Of a DNA stretch of 64,000 nucleotides, positions 7,981 through 17,113 are shown piece by piece. Source of the stretch: Tabrizicola sp. GTDB lineage: Bacteria > Pseudomonadota > Alphaproteobacteria > Rhodobacterales > Rhodobacteraceae. Made by a program: the position numbers and the translations under genes. Every line of letters starts with the position of its first letter. The first letter of the stretch is position 1. The stretch lies in the NCBI RefSeq assembly GCF_030694085.1, contig NZ_JAUXZE010000035.1, positions 434,001-498,000 of the forward strand, in the 5' to 3' direction. The notes beneath the pieces are model-generated. The model saw only the letters and a list, made by a program, of their open reading frames with translations. It was not told the DNA's origin and made no database searches.

Positions 7981-8037
7981 GAGGCTCTCCGGTTCGCGCC
8001 AACACCTGCCTTGATCCGCCCCGCGCCGCAAGTCCCG

Positions 8038-9078
8038 TCAATAGGGCGCGGGGTAGGCCCGGTGGGTTTCCGCTATGTCCTCCAGCACTTCTGACGACAA
8101 TGTGACCCCCGCCGCGCCGATGTTGGTGCGCAACTGCCCCAGCGTCGTTGCCCCGATGATCGGGATCGTCGGGAAGGGCCGCGTCCGGCAGAAGGCGATC
8201 GCCATCTGGCAGGGATCAAGGCCGTGTCGCGCCGCCACCCCCAGATAGGCCGCCACCGCCGGGAAGACCTGCGCCGTTACCCGCCCCGAAAGATCCGGGT
8301 TCAGGCTGCGGCGCGAACCTTCGGGGATCACGTCGCCCGCATACTTGCCGCTGAGAAGCCCGGTCGCCAGGGGCGAGAAGGCCAGCAGCGGCATGTCCTC
8401 GATCACCGAAAGCTCGGCCCAGTCGGTGTCGAACTGGCGGCACAGAAGCGAATATTCGTTCTGCACCGTCGCCATGCGGGGCAGGCCCAGCGTGTCGGCC
8501 AGATGCAGCCAGCGCGCTGCCCCCCAGACGCTTTCGTTCGACAAGCCGATGGCGCGGATCTTGCCTTCGGTCACCAACGCCTGCGCCGTAGTCAGGATGT
8601 CGGTCATGTTCGCGGTCTCGGCCGCCCGGTCCAGCTTCGGCGGCTGATAGCGCCACATCTGGCGGAAGTGGTAGCTCCCGCGGTTCGGCCAGTGCAGCTG
8701 GTAAAGGTCGATGTAGTCCGTCTGCAGTCGCTTCAGGCTGGCATCGACCGCAGCCCGCATCACCGCCCCCGTTGTCACTTCGCCCGGCCGCAGGATCGGC
8801 CCCTTGCCCGCCACCTTGGTCGCAAGCACGATCCGGTCCCGCCCCCCACGTGAGGCGAGCCAGGTCCCGATGATCTCTTCGGTCCGCCCGGCGGTTTCCG
8901 CGCGGACCGGGTTGACCGGATACATTTCGGCCGTGTCCCAGAACGTCACGCCCGCCTCCACCGCCATGTCGGCCTGGGCATGGCCCTCGGCTTCGGTGTT
9001 CTGGGTTCCCCAGGTCATCGTGCCAAGGCACAGCTCGGAAACGGTCAGGCCGGTCTTGCCAAGGGTCAGGGTCTGCAT
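8038..9078 (-). CDS. tas: Aldo/keto reductase, Tas type
   Basis: A 346-residue NADP(H)-dependent aldo-keto reductase. The N-terminus (LGTMTWGTQNTEAEGHAQ, then TFWDTAEMYPVNP) closely follows E. coli Tas. The conserved catalytic Asp (WDTAE) and Tyr (AEMYP) are visible, with Lys in TKVAG and His in YQLHW. The fold is a TIM barrel and the substrate is an unknown carbonyl compound. The start ATG 9078 is 99 bp from the divergent ImuA-like gene; the LexA box in this gap lies close to the latter. Confidence 0.9.
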   Translation of the reverse strand: MQTLTLGKTGLTVSELCLGTMTWGTQNTEAEGHAQADMAVEAGVTFWDTAEMYPVNPVRAETAGRTEEIIGTWLASRGGRDRIVLATKVAGKGPILRPGEVTTGAVMRAAVDASLKRLQTDYIDLYQLHWPNRGSYHFRQMWRYQPPKLDRAAETANMTDILTTAQALVTEGKIRAIGLSNESVWGAARWLHLADTLGLPRMATVQNEYSLLCRQFDTDWAELSVIEDMPLLAFSPLATGLLSGKYAGDVIPEGSRRSLNPDLSGRVTAQVFPAVAAYLGVAARHGLDPCQMAIAFCRTRPFPTIPIIGATTLGQLRTNIGAAGVTLSSEVLEDIAETHRAYPAPY

Positions 9079-9146
9079 CGGGAAACTCCTTCTGGTTGCC
9101 GGCAAAGCTAGGCCGGTTCCGTGACAGGGCAAAGACCCACGCTTGA

Positions 9147-9161
9147 GAACATTGTGCGAAC
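9147..9161. promoter_or_regulatory. LexA (SOS) box upstream of imuA-like gene
   Basis: GAAC-N7-GAAC (GAACATTGTGCGAAC) matches the alphaproteobacterial LexA box GTTC-N7-GTTC read on the other strand. It ends 16 bp before the ATG of the ImuA-like gene. The position and the function of that gene reinforce each other. Confidence 0.75.
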
Positions 9162-9177
9162 ACGCTAGCTTTTCCGC

Positions 9178-9813
9178 ATGAGTCTGCCGATCCACCACCA
9201 AAGCCGCCGCGCCGAGCCGCAGCAACCGCTGGCCGGGGGCCTGACCCTGCACCGGGGTCGAGTGCATGAACTGTGCGGCCCATCGCGTCTGATGCTGGCC
9301 GCACGGATCATGGCCAAAGGCCACGGCCCGGTGATCTGGATTCGCCCCGGCTGGGCCACAGAACGGCTGAACGCAGCGGGCCTGCAGTCCCTCGCCGACC
9401 CGTCGCGCCTGATCGTCGTCCAGGCGCAGCGCGACGATGGTCTTCTCTGGGCCGCCGAGGAATCGCTCCGCTCTGGCGCGGCCCCGCTTGTCATCGCCGA
9501 GCTTCTCGCGCCCCCCGCCCTGACCCCCACCCGCCGCCTGCACCTGGCGGCCGAGACGGGGGCCGAGACCGCGCGCCGTGACACAGCCACCCCACCCCTG
9601 GGCCTGATCCTCCTGCCGGGCCAGGGCGGCGCGCAGGGGGTGGAAAGCCGCTGGCACATGGCCCCTGCCCCCAGCCGGGCGCTGCTGTGGTCGGACGAGG
9701 ACAGCTTCACCCTTACCCGCCTGCGCGCCCGCCTTCTGCCCCCCGCCAGCTGGTCTCTGCGCATCCGGCGCCAAGACGAAGAGCTTGAACCCCGCGCCCT
9801 GCCCGACCTCTGA
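9178..9813 (+). CDS. imuA: ImuA-like RecA-fold protein (SOS mutagenesis)
   Basis: A 211-residue protein resembling ImuA/SulA-like RecA-fold proteins: GLTLHRGRVHELCGPSRLMLAARIM near the N-terminus, then GPVIWIRPGWATERLN, where ATPase loops of RecA would lie but without a Walker A lysine. ImuA normally works with ImuB and DnaE2 in damage-induced translesion synthesis. Here neither imuB nor dnaE2 follows; the next gene is a short-chain dehydrogenase 71 bp away. A consensus LexA box just upstream supports SOS control. Family call is by resemblance plus the operator. Confidence 0.7.
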   Translation: MSLPIHHQSRRAEPQQPLAGGLTLHRGRVHELCGPSRLMLAARIMAKGHGPVIWIRPGWATERLNAAGLQSLADPSRLIVVQAQRDDGLLWAAEESLRSGAAPLVIAELLAPPALTPTRRLHLAAETGAETARRDTATPPLGLILLPGQGGAQGVESRWHMAPAPSRALLWSDEDSFTLTRLRARLLPPASWSLRIRRQDEELEPRALPDL

Positions 9814-9884
9814 CTTGACTTCGATCATGGAACCCCTCGCCCACCTGTGACTTGCTTCCAGGACCCCAGAGCAAGGAGACGAAG

Positions 9885-10637
9885 ATGGAGATCACCTTCC
9901 ACGGCAAGACAGCCCTTGTCACCGGCGCGGGCTCCGGCATCGGCGCCGCCATCGCCACAGGTCTGGCCGCAAGCGGCGCAAAGGTTCTGGTTCAGGACCT
10001 GAACCGCGATGCCGCCGCCCGCGTGGCCGAGGCCATCGTCCAGACCGGCGGTGAGGCCCGTGCCACCGGCGGCGACGTGGCCGACGCCCCCACCGTCGAA
10101 CGCCTGGTAGCCGAGGCCGCCGACTGGGGTGGCGGCCTGCATCTTCTGGTCAACAATGCCGGAATCAGCGGGCCGATGCTGCCCACCGGCGAATACACCA
10201 TCGAAGGCTGGCACCGGGTGATGGACGTGAACCTGAACTCTGTCTTCTATGGCATGCGCTACGCCATCCCGACGATGCTGGACGCGGGCGGGGGCTCAAT
10301 CGTCAACATCGCCTCGATCCTCGGCTCGGTCGGCTTTGCCAATGCCTCGGCCTACACCGCCGCCAAGCACGCGCTTCTGGGCCTGACCCGCGCGGCCGCG
10401 CTGGAATATTCCGCCAAGGGCATCCGTGTGAACGCCATCGGCCCGGCCTTCATCGACACGCCGCTTCTCGGCAACCTGCCCCCCGGCGCCAAGGAGGCAC
10501 TGATCGGTGCGCACCCCATCGGTCGCCTCGGCCGGTCCGAAGAGGTCGCGGACCTTACGCAATACCTGCTGTCGGACCGGGCAAGCTTTATCACCGGCTC
10601 CTACCACCTGGTCGACGGCGGCTACTGCGCGCAATAG
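9885..10637 (+). CDS. Short-chain dehydrogenase/reductase (SDR)
   Basis: A 250-residue classical SDR. The cofactor motif TGAGSGIG lies at about residues 13-20, NNAG follows at about 90, and the catalytic Ser and YxxxK (SAYTAAK) lie at about 143-159. An acidic residue (QDLN) after strand 2 favours NAD(H) over NADP(H). The substrate is not evident. ATG 9885 is chosen because AAGGAG lies 6-12 bp upstream and the Rossmann fold starts right after it. Confidence 0.9.
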   Translation: MEITFHGKTALVTGAGSGIGAAIATGLAASGAKVLVQDLNRDAAARVAEAIVQTGGEARATGGDVADAPTVERLVAEAADWGGGLHLLVNNAGISGPMLPTGEYTIEGWHRVMDVNLNSVFYGMRYAIPTMLDAGGGSIVNIASILGSVGFANASAYTAAKHALLGLTRAAALEYSAKGIRVNAIGPAFIDTPLLGNLPPGAKEALIGAHPIGRLGRSEEVADLTQYLLSDRASFITGSYHLVDGGYCAQ

Positions 10638-10704
10638 CACGACGGCTTGACTTTGACCTCTGCCCTCCGGGTGCTAGCATCACCGCAGCCAACCGGAGGG
10701 CCCC

Positions 10705-11274
10705 ATGCGACGCCTCGTCCTCGCCACCCTGCTCGTCCTCGGCATGGCCTCTGCCCCGCAAGCCGGAACCGTCGCCTACAGGATCGACACGGCCAACTCG
10801 ACCGTCGCCTTCGAGACCGACTTTGGCCCGGACCTCATCACCGGGTCCTTCCCGCTGGAAAAAGCCGACCTCGGCCTCGACTTCGCCAATGTCGCGAACT
10901 GCACCATCGACGTGGCCCTCGACGTGACCGGGGCAAAGGCCAGCTTCCCCTTTGCCGCCCAGGCGCTGAAAGGTCCCAAGGTGCTGGACGCCAGGGGCCA
11001 TCCCCGGATGACCTTCACCAGCACATCGGTCAGGGGTGAGGGCGACGCGGCCCGGGTCACCGGCAACCTAACCATCCGGGGCGTCACGAAGGAAGTCACC
11101 CTCAAGGCCCAGATCTTCCGCCCAAAGGGCAGCGCGCCCGATGACCTCGACCACCTGACCATCACGCTTTCGGGCCGCGTCAACCGCTCCGACTTCGGGG
11201 CGACCGGATGGGCCGACATGGTGGGCGACGAGGTCCGCATCCTGATCACCGCCCGCATCGACGCGCAGGGTTGA
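10705..11274 (+). CDS. YceI-family periplasmic protein
   Basis: A 189-residue protein with a Sec signal peptide (about 1-21, ending PQAG) and a YceI-type lipocalin-like barrel: YRIDTANSTVAFETDF at the mature start, PKVLDARGHPRMTFTS in the middle and VTGNLTIRGVTKEVTL after. YceI proteins bind isoprenoid quinone-like lipids and often pair with cytochrome b561. That pairing is seen here: the next gene starts one base after this stop. Confidence 0.92.
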   Translation: MRRLVLATLLVLGMASAPQAGTVAYRIDTANSTVAFETDFGPDLITGSFPLEKADLGLDFANVANCTIDVALDVTGAKASFPFAAQALKGPKVLDARGHPRMTFTSTSVRGEGDAARVTGNLTIRGVTKEVTLKAQIFRPKGSAPDDLDHLTITLSGRVNRSDFGATGWADMVGDEVRILITARIDAQG

Positions 11275-11275
11275 G

Positions 11276-11818
11276 ATGGCCCTCCGCAACGGTCCCGACG
11301 CGTTCGGCCTCGTCACCCGCGTCATCCACTGGACCATGATGCTCCTCGTCATCGCCCAGCTCTCCCTTGGCCTGCGCATCAGCGACATGGAACCTGGGCT
11401 GTCGAACCTCTGGCTTTACGGCCTGCACAAGACCATCGGCTTCGCCGTCCTTGCCCTGATCCTCGCCCGCATCGCCTGGCACATCGTCAGCCCACCGCCC
11501 CTCCCTTTTGGCCCCCGGAACGCCGCCTTCTGGGCCGCCCGCGCCGCGCATTGGGCGATCTACGCCCTTCTGATTGCCATTCCCCTGACCGGCTGGGCCG
11601 GCAGTTCAGCCACCGGCATCGACGTGATGATCGCCGACCGCTGGACGGTTCCGCCCCTGGTCGATGCCTCCGAAGTTGGTGAGGCCTTCTGGTTCCGCCT
11701 GCATGACAGTCTGACCAAGGTCTTCATCGGCCTTCTCACCATCCACATGCTTGCCGCCTTCAAGCGCGAGATGGAGGGGGACGGGACTCTCACCCGGATG
11801 ATCCGCGGCAAGGCTTAG
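11276..11818 (+). CDS. Cytochrome b561
   Basis: A 180-residue four-helix membrane protein of the bacterial b561 family. Haem-ligand histidines are seen in VIHWTMM (helix 1), GLHKTIGF (helix 2) and IHMLAAF (helix 4), plus ARAAHWAIYALLIAIPLTGW at helix 3. It would transfer electrons within the inner membrane, probably between quinone and a periplasmic partner. It sits one base after yceI and is almost certainly in the same operon. A charged tail follows the last helix. Confidence 0.92.
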   Translation: MALRNGPDAFGLVTRVIHWTMMLLVIAQLSLGLRISDMEPGLSNLWLYGLHKTIGFAVLALILARIAWHIVSPPPLPFGPRNAAFWAARAAHWAIYALLIAIPLTGWAGSSATGIDVMIADRWTVPPLVDASEVGEAFWFRLHDSLTKVFIGLLTIHMLAAFKREMEGDGTLTRMIRGKA

Positions 11819-11879
11819 GCGGCTAGCCCTTTCCCCGCGCTTGGGCTAAGCAATCGCCGGACTCACGGAAGGCGCAGAC

Positions 11880-13598
11880 ATGGCACGCATCCTCATCACC
11901 TCGGCCATTCCCTACATCAACGGGATCAAGCACCTTGGGAACCTCGTCGGGTCGCAGCTGCCCGCCGACCTCTTCGCCCGCTTCAACCGCGCGATGGGGC
12001 ATGAGGTCATGTTCATCTGCGCCACCGACGAACACGGCACCCCCGCCGAACTTGCGGCCGCCAAGGCGGGCAAGCCGGTCGAGGCCTACTGTGCCGAGAT
12101 GCACGCCGTCCAGGCCGAGATCGCGCGCGGCTTCCGCCTGTCCTTCGACCATTTCGGGCGGTCGTCCAGCCAACGGAACCACCGGCTGACCCAGCATTTC
12201 GCGGGCAAGCTGGCCGAAAACGGGTTGATCGAGGAAGTCAGCGAAAAGCAGGTCTTCTCGATCGACGACAACCGCTTCCTGCCCGACCGTTACATCACCG
12301 GCACCTGCCCGAACTGTGGCTACGAATCCGCCCGTGGCGACCAATGCGAGAACTGCACCAAGCAGCTGGACCCGACTGACCTGATCAATCCGCGCTCGTC
12401 CATCTCGGGCTCGACCAACCTCGAAGTCCGGGAAACCAAGCACCTCTACCTCAAGCAGCGCGCCCTGCGCGACAAGCTGGAAGCCTGGATCGACTCCAAG
12501 AAGGACTGGCCGATCCTGACCACCTCGATCGCGAAGAAATGGCTGAACGACGGCGACGGGTTGCAGGACCGGGGCATCACCCGCGACCTTTACTGGGGCA
12601 TCCCGGTCAAGAAGGGCGACCAGCCCTGGCCGGGGATGGAGGGCAAGGTCTTCTACGTCTGGTTCGACGCCCCCATCGAATACATCGCCTGCACCGCCGA
12701 ATGGGCCGACGCCAACGGCAAGACCGACGCCGACTGGGAACGCTGGTGGCGCACCGACAAGGGAGCGTCCGACGTCACCTACTATCAGTTCATGGGCAAG
12801 GACAACGTGCCCTTCCACACCCTTTCGTTCCCCGCCACGATCCTGGGGTCCGGGGAACCGTGGAAGCTGGTCGACTACCTCAAGTCCTTCAACTACCTCA
12901 ACTATGACGGCGGCCAGTTCTCGACCAGCCAGGGCCGGGGCGTGTTCATGGACCAGGCCCTGTCGATCCTGCCCGCCGACTACTGGCGCTGGTGGCTTTT
13001 GTCGCACGCCCCGGAATCGAGCGATAGCGAGTTCACCTGGGAGAATTTCCAGACCTCAGTGAACAAGGACCTCGCCGACGTCCTCGGCAACCTCGTCTCC
13101 CGCGTGACCAAGTTCGCCGTGTCCAAGTTCGGCAATGACGTCCCCGCCGGTGGAACCTTCGGCCCGCTGGAGACCGCCCTCATCGCCGATCTCGGCGCGC
13201 GCATCACCGACTACACGGCCTTGATGCAACAGATGGAGGTCCGCAAGGCTGCCGCCGAGCTGCGCGCGATCTGGGTCATCGGTAACGAATACCTGCAATC
13301 CGCCGCCCCTTGGTCGGTGGTCAAGACTGACCCCGAGCAGGCGCAGGCCATCGTTCGTCTCGCCCTTAACCTGATCCGGGTCTACGCGATCCTGTCGGCC
13401 CCCTTTATCCCCGATGCGTCGGCCACGATGATGAAGGCTGTCGGCTCGGTCGACTGGACCTGGCCGGCCGACATCTCCGCCGCGATGCGGACCCTCTCCG
13501 CTGGTCACCGCTTCCAGGTGCCCGAGAACCTGTTCCGCAAGATCACCGACGAAGAGCGCGCTGATTGGCAGAGCCGCTTCTCCGGCGTGAGAGCCTAG
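11880..13598 (+). CDS. metG: Methionyl-tRNA synthetase
   Basis: A 572-residue class Ia synthetase charging tRNA-Met in the cytoplasm. The N-terminus [17 protein letters not shown] carries the HIGH-equivalent (HLGN). Two zinc-knuckle cysteine pairs follow ([17 protein letters not shown], about residue 142-158), then the WFDAPIEYI region. The KMSKS loop is replaced by FSTSQ (about residue 347). The enzyme ends after the anticodon-binding helical domain and lacks the C-terminal EMAP-like tRNA-binding domain. Upstream is 61 bp from the cytochrome b561 stop, with no visible T-box or SAM riboswitch. Confidence 0.95.
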   Translation: MARILITSAIPYINGIKHLGNLVGSQLPADLFARFNRAMGHEVMFICATDEHGTPAELAAAKAGKPVEAYCAEMHAVQAEIARGFRLSFDHFGRSSSQRNHRLTQHFAGKLAENGLIEEVSEKQVFSIDDNRFLPDRYITGTCPNCGYESARGDQCENCTKQLDPTDLINPRSSISGSTNLEVRETKHLYLKQRALRDKLEAWIDSKKDWPILTTSIAKKWLNDGDGLQDRGITRDLYWGIPVKKGDQPWPGMEGKVFYVWFDAPIEYIACTAEWADANGKTDADWERWWRTDKGASDVTYYQFMGKDNVPFHTLSFPATILGSGEPWKLVDYLKSFNYLNYDGGQFSTSQGRGVFMDQALSILPADYWRWWLLSHAPESSDSEFTWENFQTSVNKDLADVLGNLVSRVTKFAVSKFGNDVPAGGTFGPLETALIADLGARITDYTALMQQMEVRKAAAELRAIWVIGNEYLQSAAPWSVVKTDPEQAQAIVRLALNLIRVYAILSAPFIPDASATMMKAVGSVDWTWPADISAAMRTLSAGHRFQVPENLFRKITDEERADWQSRFSGVRA

Positions 13599-14027
13599 GC
13601 AACTTTCCGCCATTCGTGCAGGTGCAGAATCCTGCGGCTGGGGACCGGCCTTCGATCGTCACGCCCGGCCCAGGATTTGCGGGCCACTGCCATCCGTCTG
13701 CCCGGGGCCTGTCCTTCGACAGTGTGACACTGGTTCCGTTTCGGAAACACAGCGTTTGCATGCAGTTGCGGGAAGACGGTTCCCCGAGACGAATCGCGCG
13801 CAGCAGCTGCGCTGGTCCGTTCGCCGCGCAGCGGAAAAAGGTTCGTTTGCAGCCGCAGAAACACCCCCGCGTCGGGCGGATTTTTGCGACTTCGGCGGAC
13901 CCGCGGAACAAAATTCCGCCAATCCTGAAATCTTGGGGAGCCACGCCACGCATATCAATGGTAGTGTCTGCCCATCAAACCCGAGTCGCTGCCCCCGACT
14001 TGCTGCCATGTCAGGAGAACTCGCGAG
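13599..14027. other. 429-bp gap between metG and a small membrane ORF
   Basis: No convincing coding frame in either strand. A GCGGAA-N5-TTCCGC hairpin lies at about 13904-13920. The right end should hold the promoter of the small ORF at 14028. A small RNA is possible, but I see no known family signature. Confidence 0.4.
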
Positions 14028-14183
14028 ATGACCCAAGTTCTGCAATCGCGTAGCCGCCCCTTCAGAACCTATGCTGCCGTCGCCCTGTTCCTTGCCGTGT
14101 ATGGTGGAGTGCTGGTATTCGTATTCGCGCCCAAGGACCTGATCTCTGTTCAGTCACCGACCGCCCTGATTGCGTCCGACTGA
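14028..14183 (+). CDS. Small single-pass membrane protein (51 aa)
   Basis: ATG 14028 is preceded by AGGAG 10 bases upstream and opens a 51-residue frame ending TGA 14183. The product has a basic N-terminus (MTQVLQSRSRPFRTY), one membrane helix (AAVALFLAVYGGVLVFVF) and a short polar tail. The length and basic-then-hydrophobic pattern look real, and the gene ends 8 bp from the convergent FAD oxidoreductase. I do not recognise a family. Confidence 0.55.
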   Translation: MTQVLQSRSRPFRTYAAVALFLAVYGGVLVFVFAPKDLISVQSPTALIASD

Positions 14184-14190
14184 CCGCGCT

Positions 14191-15399
14191 TCAGATGATC
14201 GCCCCTTCCACAAGCGCGCGCCCCTCGGCGATACGCTCGTAGTGGAATTCGGTCATGTCCAGCGTCTGGTAGGCTCCATGCGCGATCATCTCGGCGGTCG
14301 CCCGCCCCATTGCGGGTGACTGCTGCAGCCCGTGGCCTGAAAAGCCGTTCAGGAACAGGAAGTTGCCGATTTCGGGATGTGGCCCGGTGATCGCGTTCTG
14401 GTCCAGGACGTTGTAATCGTACTGACCGGCCCATTCGCTGATCACCTTCACCGCCTCGAAGGCCGGGATGCGGGTGGCAAGTGTCGGCCAGATCTTCTCC
14501 AGCCGCAGATCGTTGTCCATCGCAAAATCATCGAAGTCCACCGCCGGGTCGACATCGGCATGGCCCCCAGCCATGTAGGTCCCTCCGCCCACTTCCCTGG
14601 CGAAGACCCCTGACGGATCAATGACCAGCGGCAAGGGCCGGTCCAGTGGCTCGGCCGCCTGGATCACCCAGTTGAACCGTTTCCGGGGCTCGACCGGGAT
14701 GGTTATCCCAGCCATCGCCGCCACCCTCGCCCCCCGGGTCCCGGCTGCGTTCACCACGGTTCCACAGCCGACCGTCCGGCCCGATTTCAGCCGAACGCCC
14801 GAGACCCGCGACCCCGAGACATCCAGCCCCATCACCTCGTCCGCGACATATTCCACCCCTGCCTCGCGGGCCTTGCGTCGGAACCAGTCGAAGACGGTCG
14901 AACCATCGAAGTAGCCTTCGTCCTGCGTGTTCAGGCTGCCCAGCACCAGGTCATCCACCACCATGAACGGGAACTCGGCCCGCATCTCGTCCGGGGTCAG
15001 AATCCGCGTCCCCGCCCCCGCTGCCGCCTGCACCTTCTGGTTGGCGCGCAGGACGCTGGCGAAATCTTCCCCGTCCGCAAGGTAAAGGTAGCCGAAATTC
15101 TGGATCTTCAGCTCTGGCACCCGCGGATCGCCCCCCATCCGCTGCCGCAGCGACTGCACGAAATCGGCCCCGAACTGCGAGATGCGGATGTTCAACTCGG
15201 TCGAGAACTGCTGGCGGATGCACGAGAAACTCAGCGTCGTCGCGGCCTTCTCGTAGGACGGGTCGCGCTCGATCACCAGGACCCGGCCCTTGAAGCCCAT
15301 CTGCGTCAGCCACCAGGCTGTCGACGATCCCATGATCGCCCCGCCGATGATCACCACGTCATAGTTGCCGTGACCCGGTTCCGTCTGAAATCCCTGCAT
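14191..15399 (-). CDS. FAD-dependent oxidoreductase (DAO/FOXRED1-like)
   Basis: A 402-residue flavoenzyme of the D-amino-acid oxidase/sarcosine oxidase superfamily. The dinucleotide motif VVIIGGAIMGSSTAWWL (about 15-31) is followed by VLVIERDPSYEKAATTLS and the typical second FAD segment GFSGHGLQQSPAMGRATAEM at the C-terminus. It likely oxidises a secondary or tertiary amine (glycine-betaine/sarcosine-type) but the substrate is unknown. It stands alone, separated by 65 bp from trmO upstream. Confidence 0.88.
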   Translation of the reverse strand: MQGFQTEPGHGNYDVVIIGGAIMGSSTAWWLTQMGFKGRVLVIERDPSYEKAATTLSFSCIRQQFSTELNIRISQFGADFVQSLRQRMGGDPRVPELKIQNFGYLYLADGEDFASVLRANQKVQAAAGAGTRILTPDEMRAEFPFMVVDDLVLGSLNTQDEGYFDGSTVFDWFRRKAREAGVEYVADEVMGLDVSGSRVSGVRLKSGRTVGCGTVVNAAGTRGARVAAMAGITIPVEPRKRFNWVIQAAEPLDRPLPLVIDPSGVFAREVGGGTYMAGGHADVDPAVDFDDFAMDNDLRLEKIWPTLATRIPAFEAVKVISEWAGQYDYNVLDQNAITGPHPEIGNFLFLNGFSGHGLQQSPAMGRATAEMIAHGAYQTLDMTEFHYERIAEGRALVEGAII

Positions 15400-15464
15400 T
15401 TCCGTCCTGCCTGAAGCGCGCGCCGCAGGTGTAGCGCAGCTTCCCGACCGGGTAAATGCGGGGT

Positions 15465-15965
15465 CTAGTCCTGCGGCGGCGGCACATCGACAGAGGGCAG
15501 CCAGGGCTTGATGTCCAGAAGCGGCGTGCCGTCGAAGGCGTCTAGCGCATCAAAGGTCAGCAGGCCCGCTTCCCGGTCGATCTCCCGCAGCCGGACCACG
15601 CCCACTGCGATCGGGTTCGGGCGGGCGGGCGCGCGCAGGGCGAACACTCCGGTCGGGCCCGCGCGGTGCGGCGGGTTCAGCACGATCATGTCGCGCCGCG
15701 CCCGCCCGGTCCAGTACAGCAGGATCACGGCCTGCCCCGCCGCAAGCCCCAGCAGGCCTGGCCGGAACGGCAGGTCGACCTCGGCCTCGAACTTGCCGCC
15801 AGCCTCGCGTGCCTCGCGCAGGTTTTTCGGGCAATTGCCCTGCGACCAGGGACTCCGCAGCCGCCCGATGAAGCGCAGATGCGCATCGTCAGCGATCCGG
15901 GCAGGGTCGAAGCTCAGCGCGGCCTCGCCCGGACGGACGGTTTTCCCGTTGGAAGCCTCGGTCAT
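15465..15965 (-). CDS. trmO: tRNA (m6t6A37) methyltransferase TrmO-like
   Basis: A 166-residue protein of the TrmO/UPF0066 beta-barrel family: FIGRLRSPWSQGNCPKNLREA near residue 31, DLPFRPGLLGLAAGQ in the middle and RPNPIAVGVVRLREID, where the RPNPIG-like motif of the SAM site is recognised. It methylates t6A at position 37 of threonine tRNAs in well-studied relatives. ATG 15965 is chosen because the longer frame adds an Arg/Pro-rich leader. It is 62 bp from the copper chaperone gene. Confidence 0.85.
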   Translation of the reverse strand: MTEASNGKTVRPGEAALSFDPARIADDAHLRFIGRLRSPWSQGNCPKNLREAREAGGKFEAEVDLPFRPGLLGLAAGQAVILLYWTGRARRDMIVLNPPHRAGPTGVFALRAPARPNPIAVGVVRLREIDREAGLLTFDALDAFDGTPLLDIKPWLPSVDVPPPQD

Positions 15966-16027
15966 GCAGGGGGCCTCCGGCCTCTGGCGTCGCGGCATGC
16001 TGATGCGCCGAAGGCCCCGATGCAAGA

Positions 16028-16519
16028 TCAGTCGTTGGCGGTGCCGTGATCCATCGTCGAGTGATCCATTTCCGCCATGCCCATCGCCGGATCGACCTGG
16101 AACTCGATCTCCACCGGGCCTGCCTTCTCGAAGATCAGCGTGGCCTTGTGCATCTCGCCCTCGATCAGGGGCCCGGTCAGGCCCATGAACATGACATGAT
16201 ACCCGCCCCGCTCCAGATTGACGGTCCCGCCGGCCGGAATCTCCAGCGCCTCGATATGGGTCATCGTGCCGACGCCGTTCGCGTCGACCTTGCTTTCATG
16301 CACCTCGGACTTGGCCGCGATGGCTGAGTCCACCCCTATCAGACGGTCTGCCTCGGACCCGGTGTTGACGATGGCCATGTAGCCCCCGGCCGTCTTCGCC
16401 GTGGCCGCAGGCTGGGGGATGTGGGGATGGATGATCTGAAGATCGCCCGCGATGATTTCGTGCGCCAGGGTCGGCGCAGCAAGCAAAAGGGCGGTGGCAA
16501 ATGCAATAAGTCGTTTCAT
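16028..16519 (-). CDS. Periplasmic copper chaperone PCu(A)C
   Basis: A 163-residue protein with a signal peptide (about 1-19, ending TLA) and a PCu(A)C fold: GGYMAIVNTGSEADRL, VHESKVDANGVGTM with the His and Met ligands, GGYHVMFMGL with the second His-x-Met pair, and a C-terminal Met/His tail (MAEMDHSTMDHG). It delivers Cu(I) to cytochrome oxidase CuA or Cox17-like sites. A small Cys-containing protein (16631-16993) is encoded directly upstream, which is a common pairing. Confidence 0.93.
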   Translation of the reverse strand: MKRLIAFATALLLAAPTLAHEIIAGDLQIIHPHIPQPAATAKTAGGYMAIVNTGSEADRLIGVDSAIAAKSEVHESKVDANGVGTMTHIEALEIPAGGTVNLERGGYHVMFMGLTGPLIEGEMHKATLIFEKAGPVEIEFQVDPAMGMAEMDHSTMDHGTAND

Positions 16520-16630
16520 GGTCAGGTCCTTTCGGGGGACATGCAGGGGTTGGGAGTGATCCGCCGCACCGGGCGGGCCAATGGTGCCGGAGAGGTCTGC
16601 AGCGGCACCCAGAAGGGCACGCGGCCGCGA

Positions 16631-16993
16631 TCAGCCGACCGGCGGCCCCTGCGGCGCCCGCGCCAGGTCCAGGACCCGAGCCGCCCTTACGTTTTCGCGT
16701 GGAGCCGTCACCTCGGCCAAGAGCTGTAGCGCTGCCGGACGGACCGGGCCCGAAAACTGCGGCAAATCCGCGCCGCCCGCGATCTGGCAGGCCTGGCACA
16801 GCGGATCGGCATGGCGTGAGCCGTCGCCCGCCGTGCCGCAAATGTCCGCGACCGAGGCCCCGGCCGCAAGCATTGCCGCAACGGTCTGGTCATCGGCATC
16901 GGGCATGCGATGCGCGAACCCGGTCGCGACCAGCGACAGGGTGAGAAGGGCCAGAAGCACCATCCGGCGAAGCTGAGCGACGAGAACCAGCAT
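16631..16993 (-). CDS. Small periplasmic protein, DUF2946-like
   Basis: A 120-residue protein with an N-terminal signal/anchor (VLLALLTLSLVATGFAH) and a short mature part with CGTAGDGSRHADPLCQACQIAGG. The Cys-His-Cys-x2-Cys spacing resembles the DUF2946 proteins found near PCu(A)C and SCO copper genes, but I am not certain of the family. It lies upstream of the copper chaperone gene in the same direction with 111 bp between. The likely role is copper handling, from context. Starts at M1 or M11 are both possible. Confidence 0.6.
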   Translation of the reverse strand: MLVLVAQLRRMVLLALLTLSLVATGFAHRMPDADDQTVAAMLAAGASVADICGTAGDGSRHADPLCQACQIAGGADLPQFSGPVRPAALQLLAEVTAPRENVRAARVLDLARAPQGPPVG

Positions 16994-17113
16994 CGTGCTG
17001 GCTTAGGCCGGGCAAAAGACGTGGTCAACCGGGCAAAGCGGCGCAGGTGGCTTGCCTTGGCAGGGCGTCGGGAAAAGAGTGGGGCAGCAACCCAAGTCAC
17101 CCGGATTACCAAG

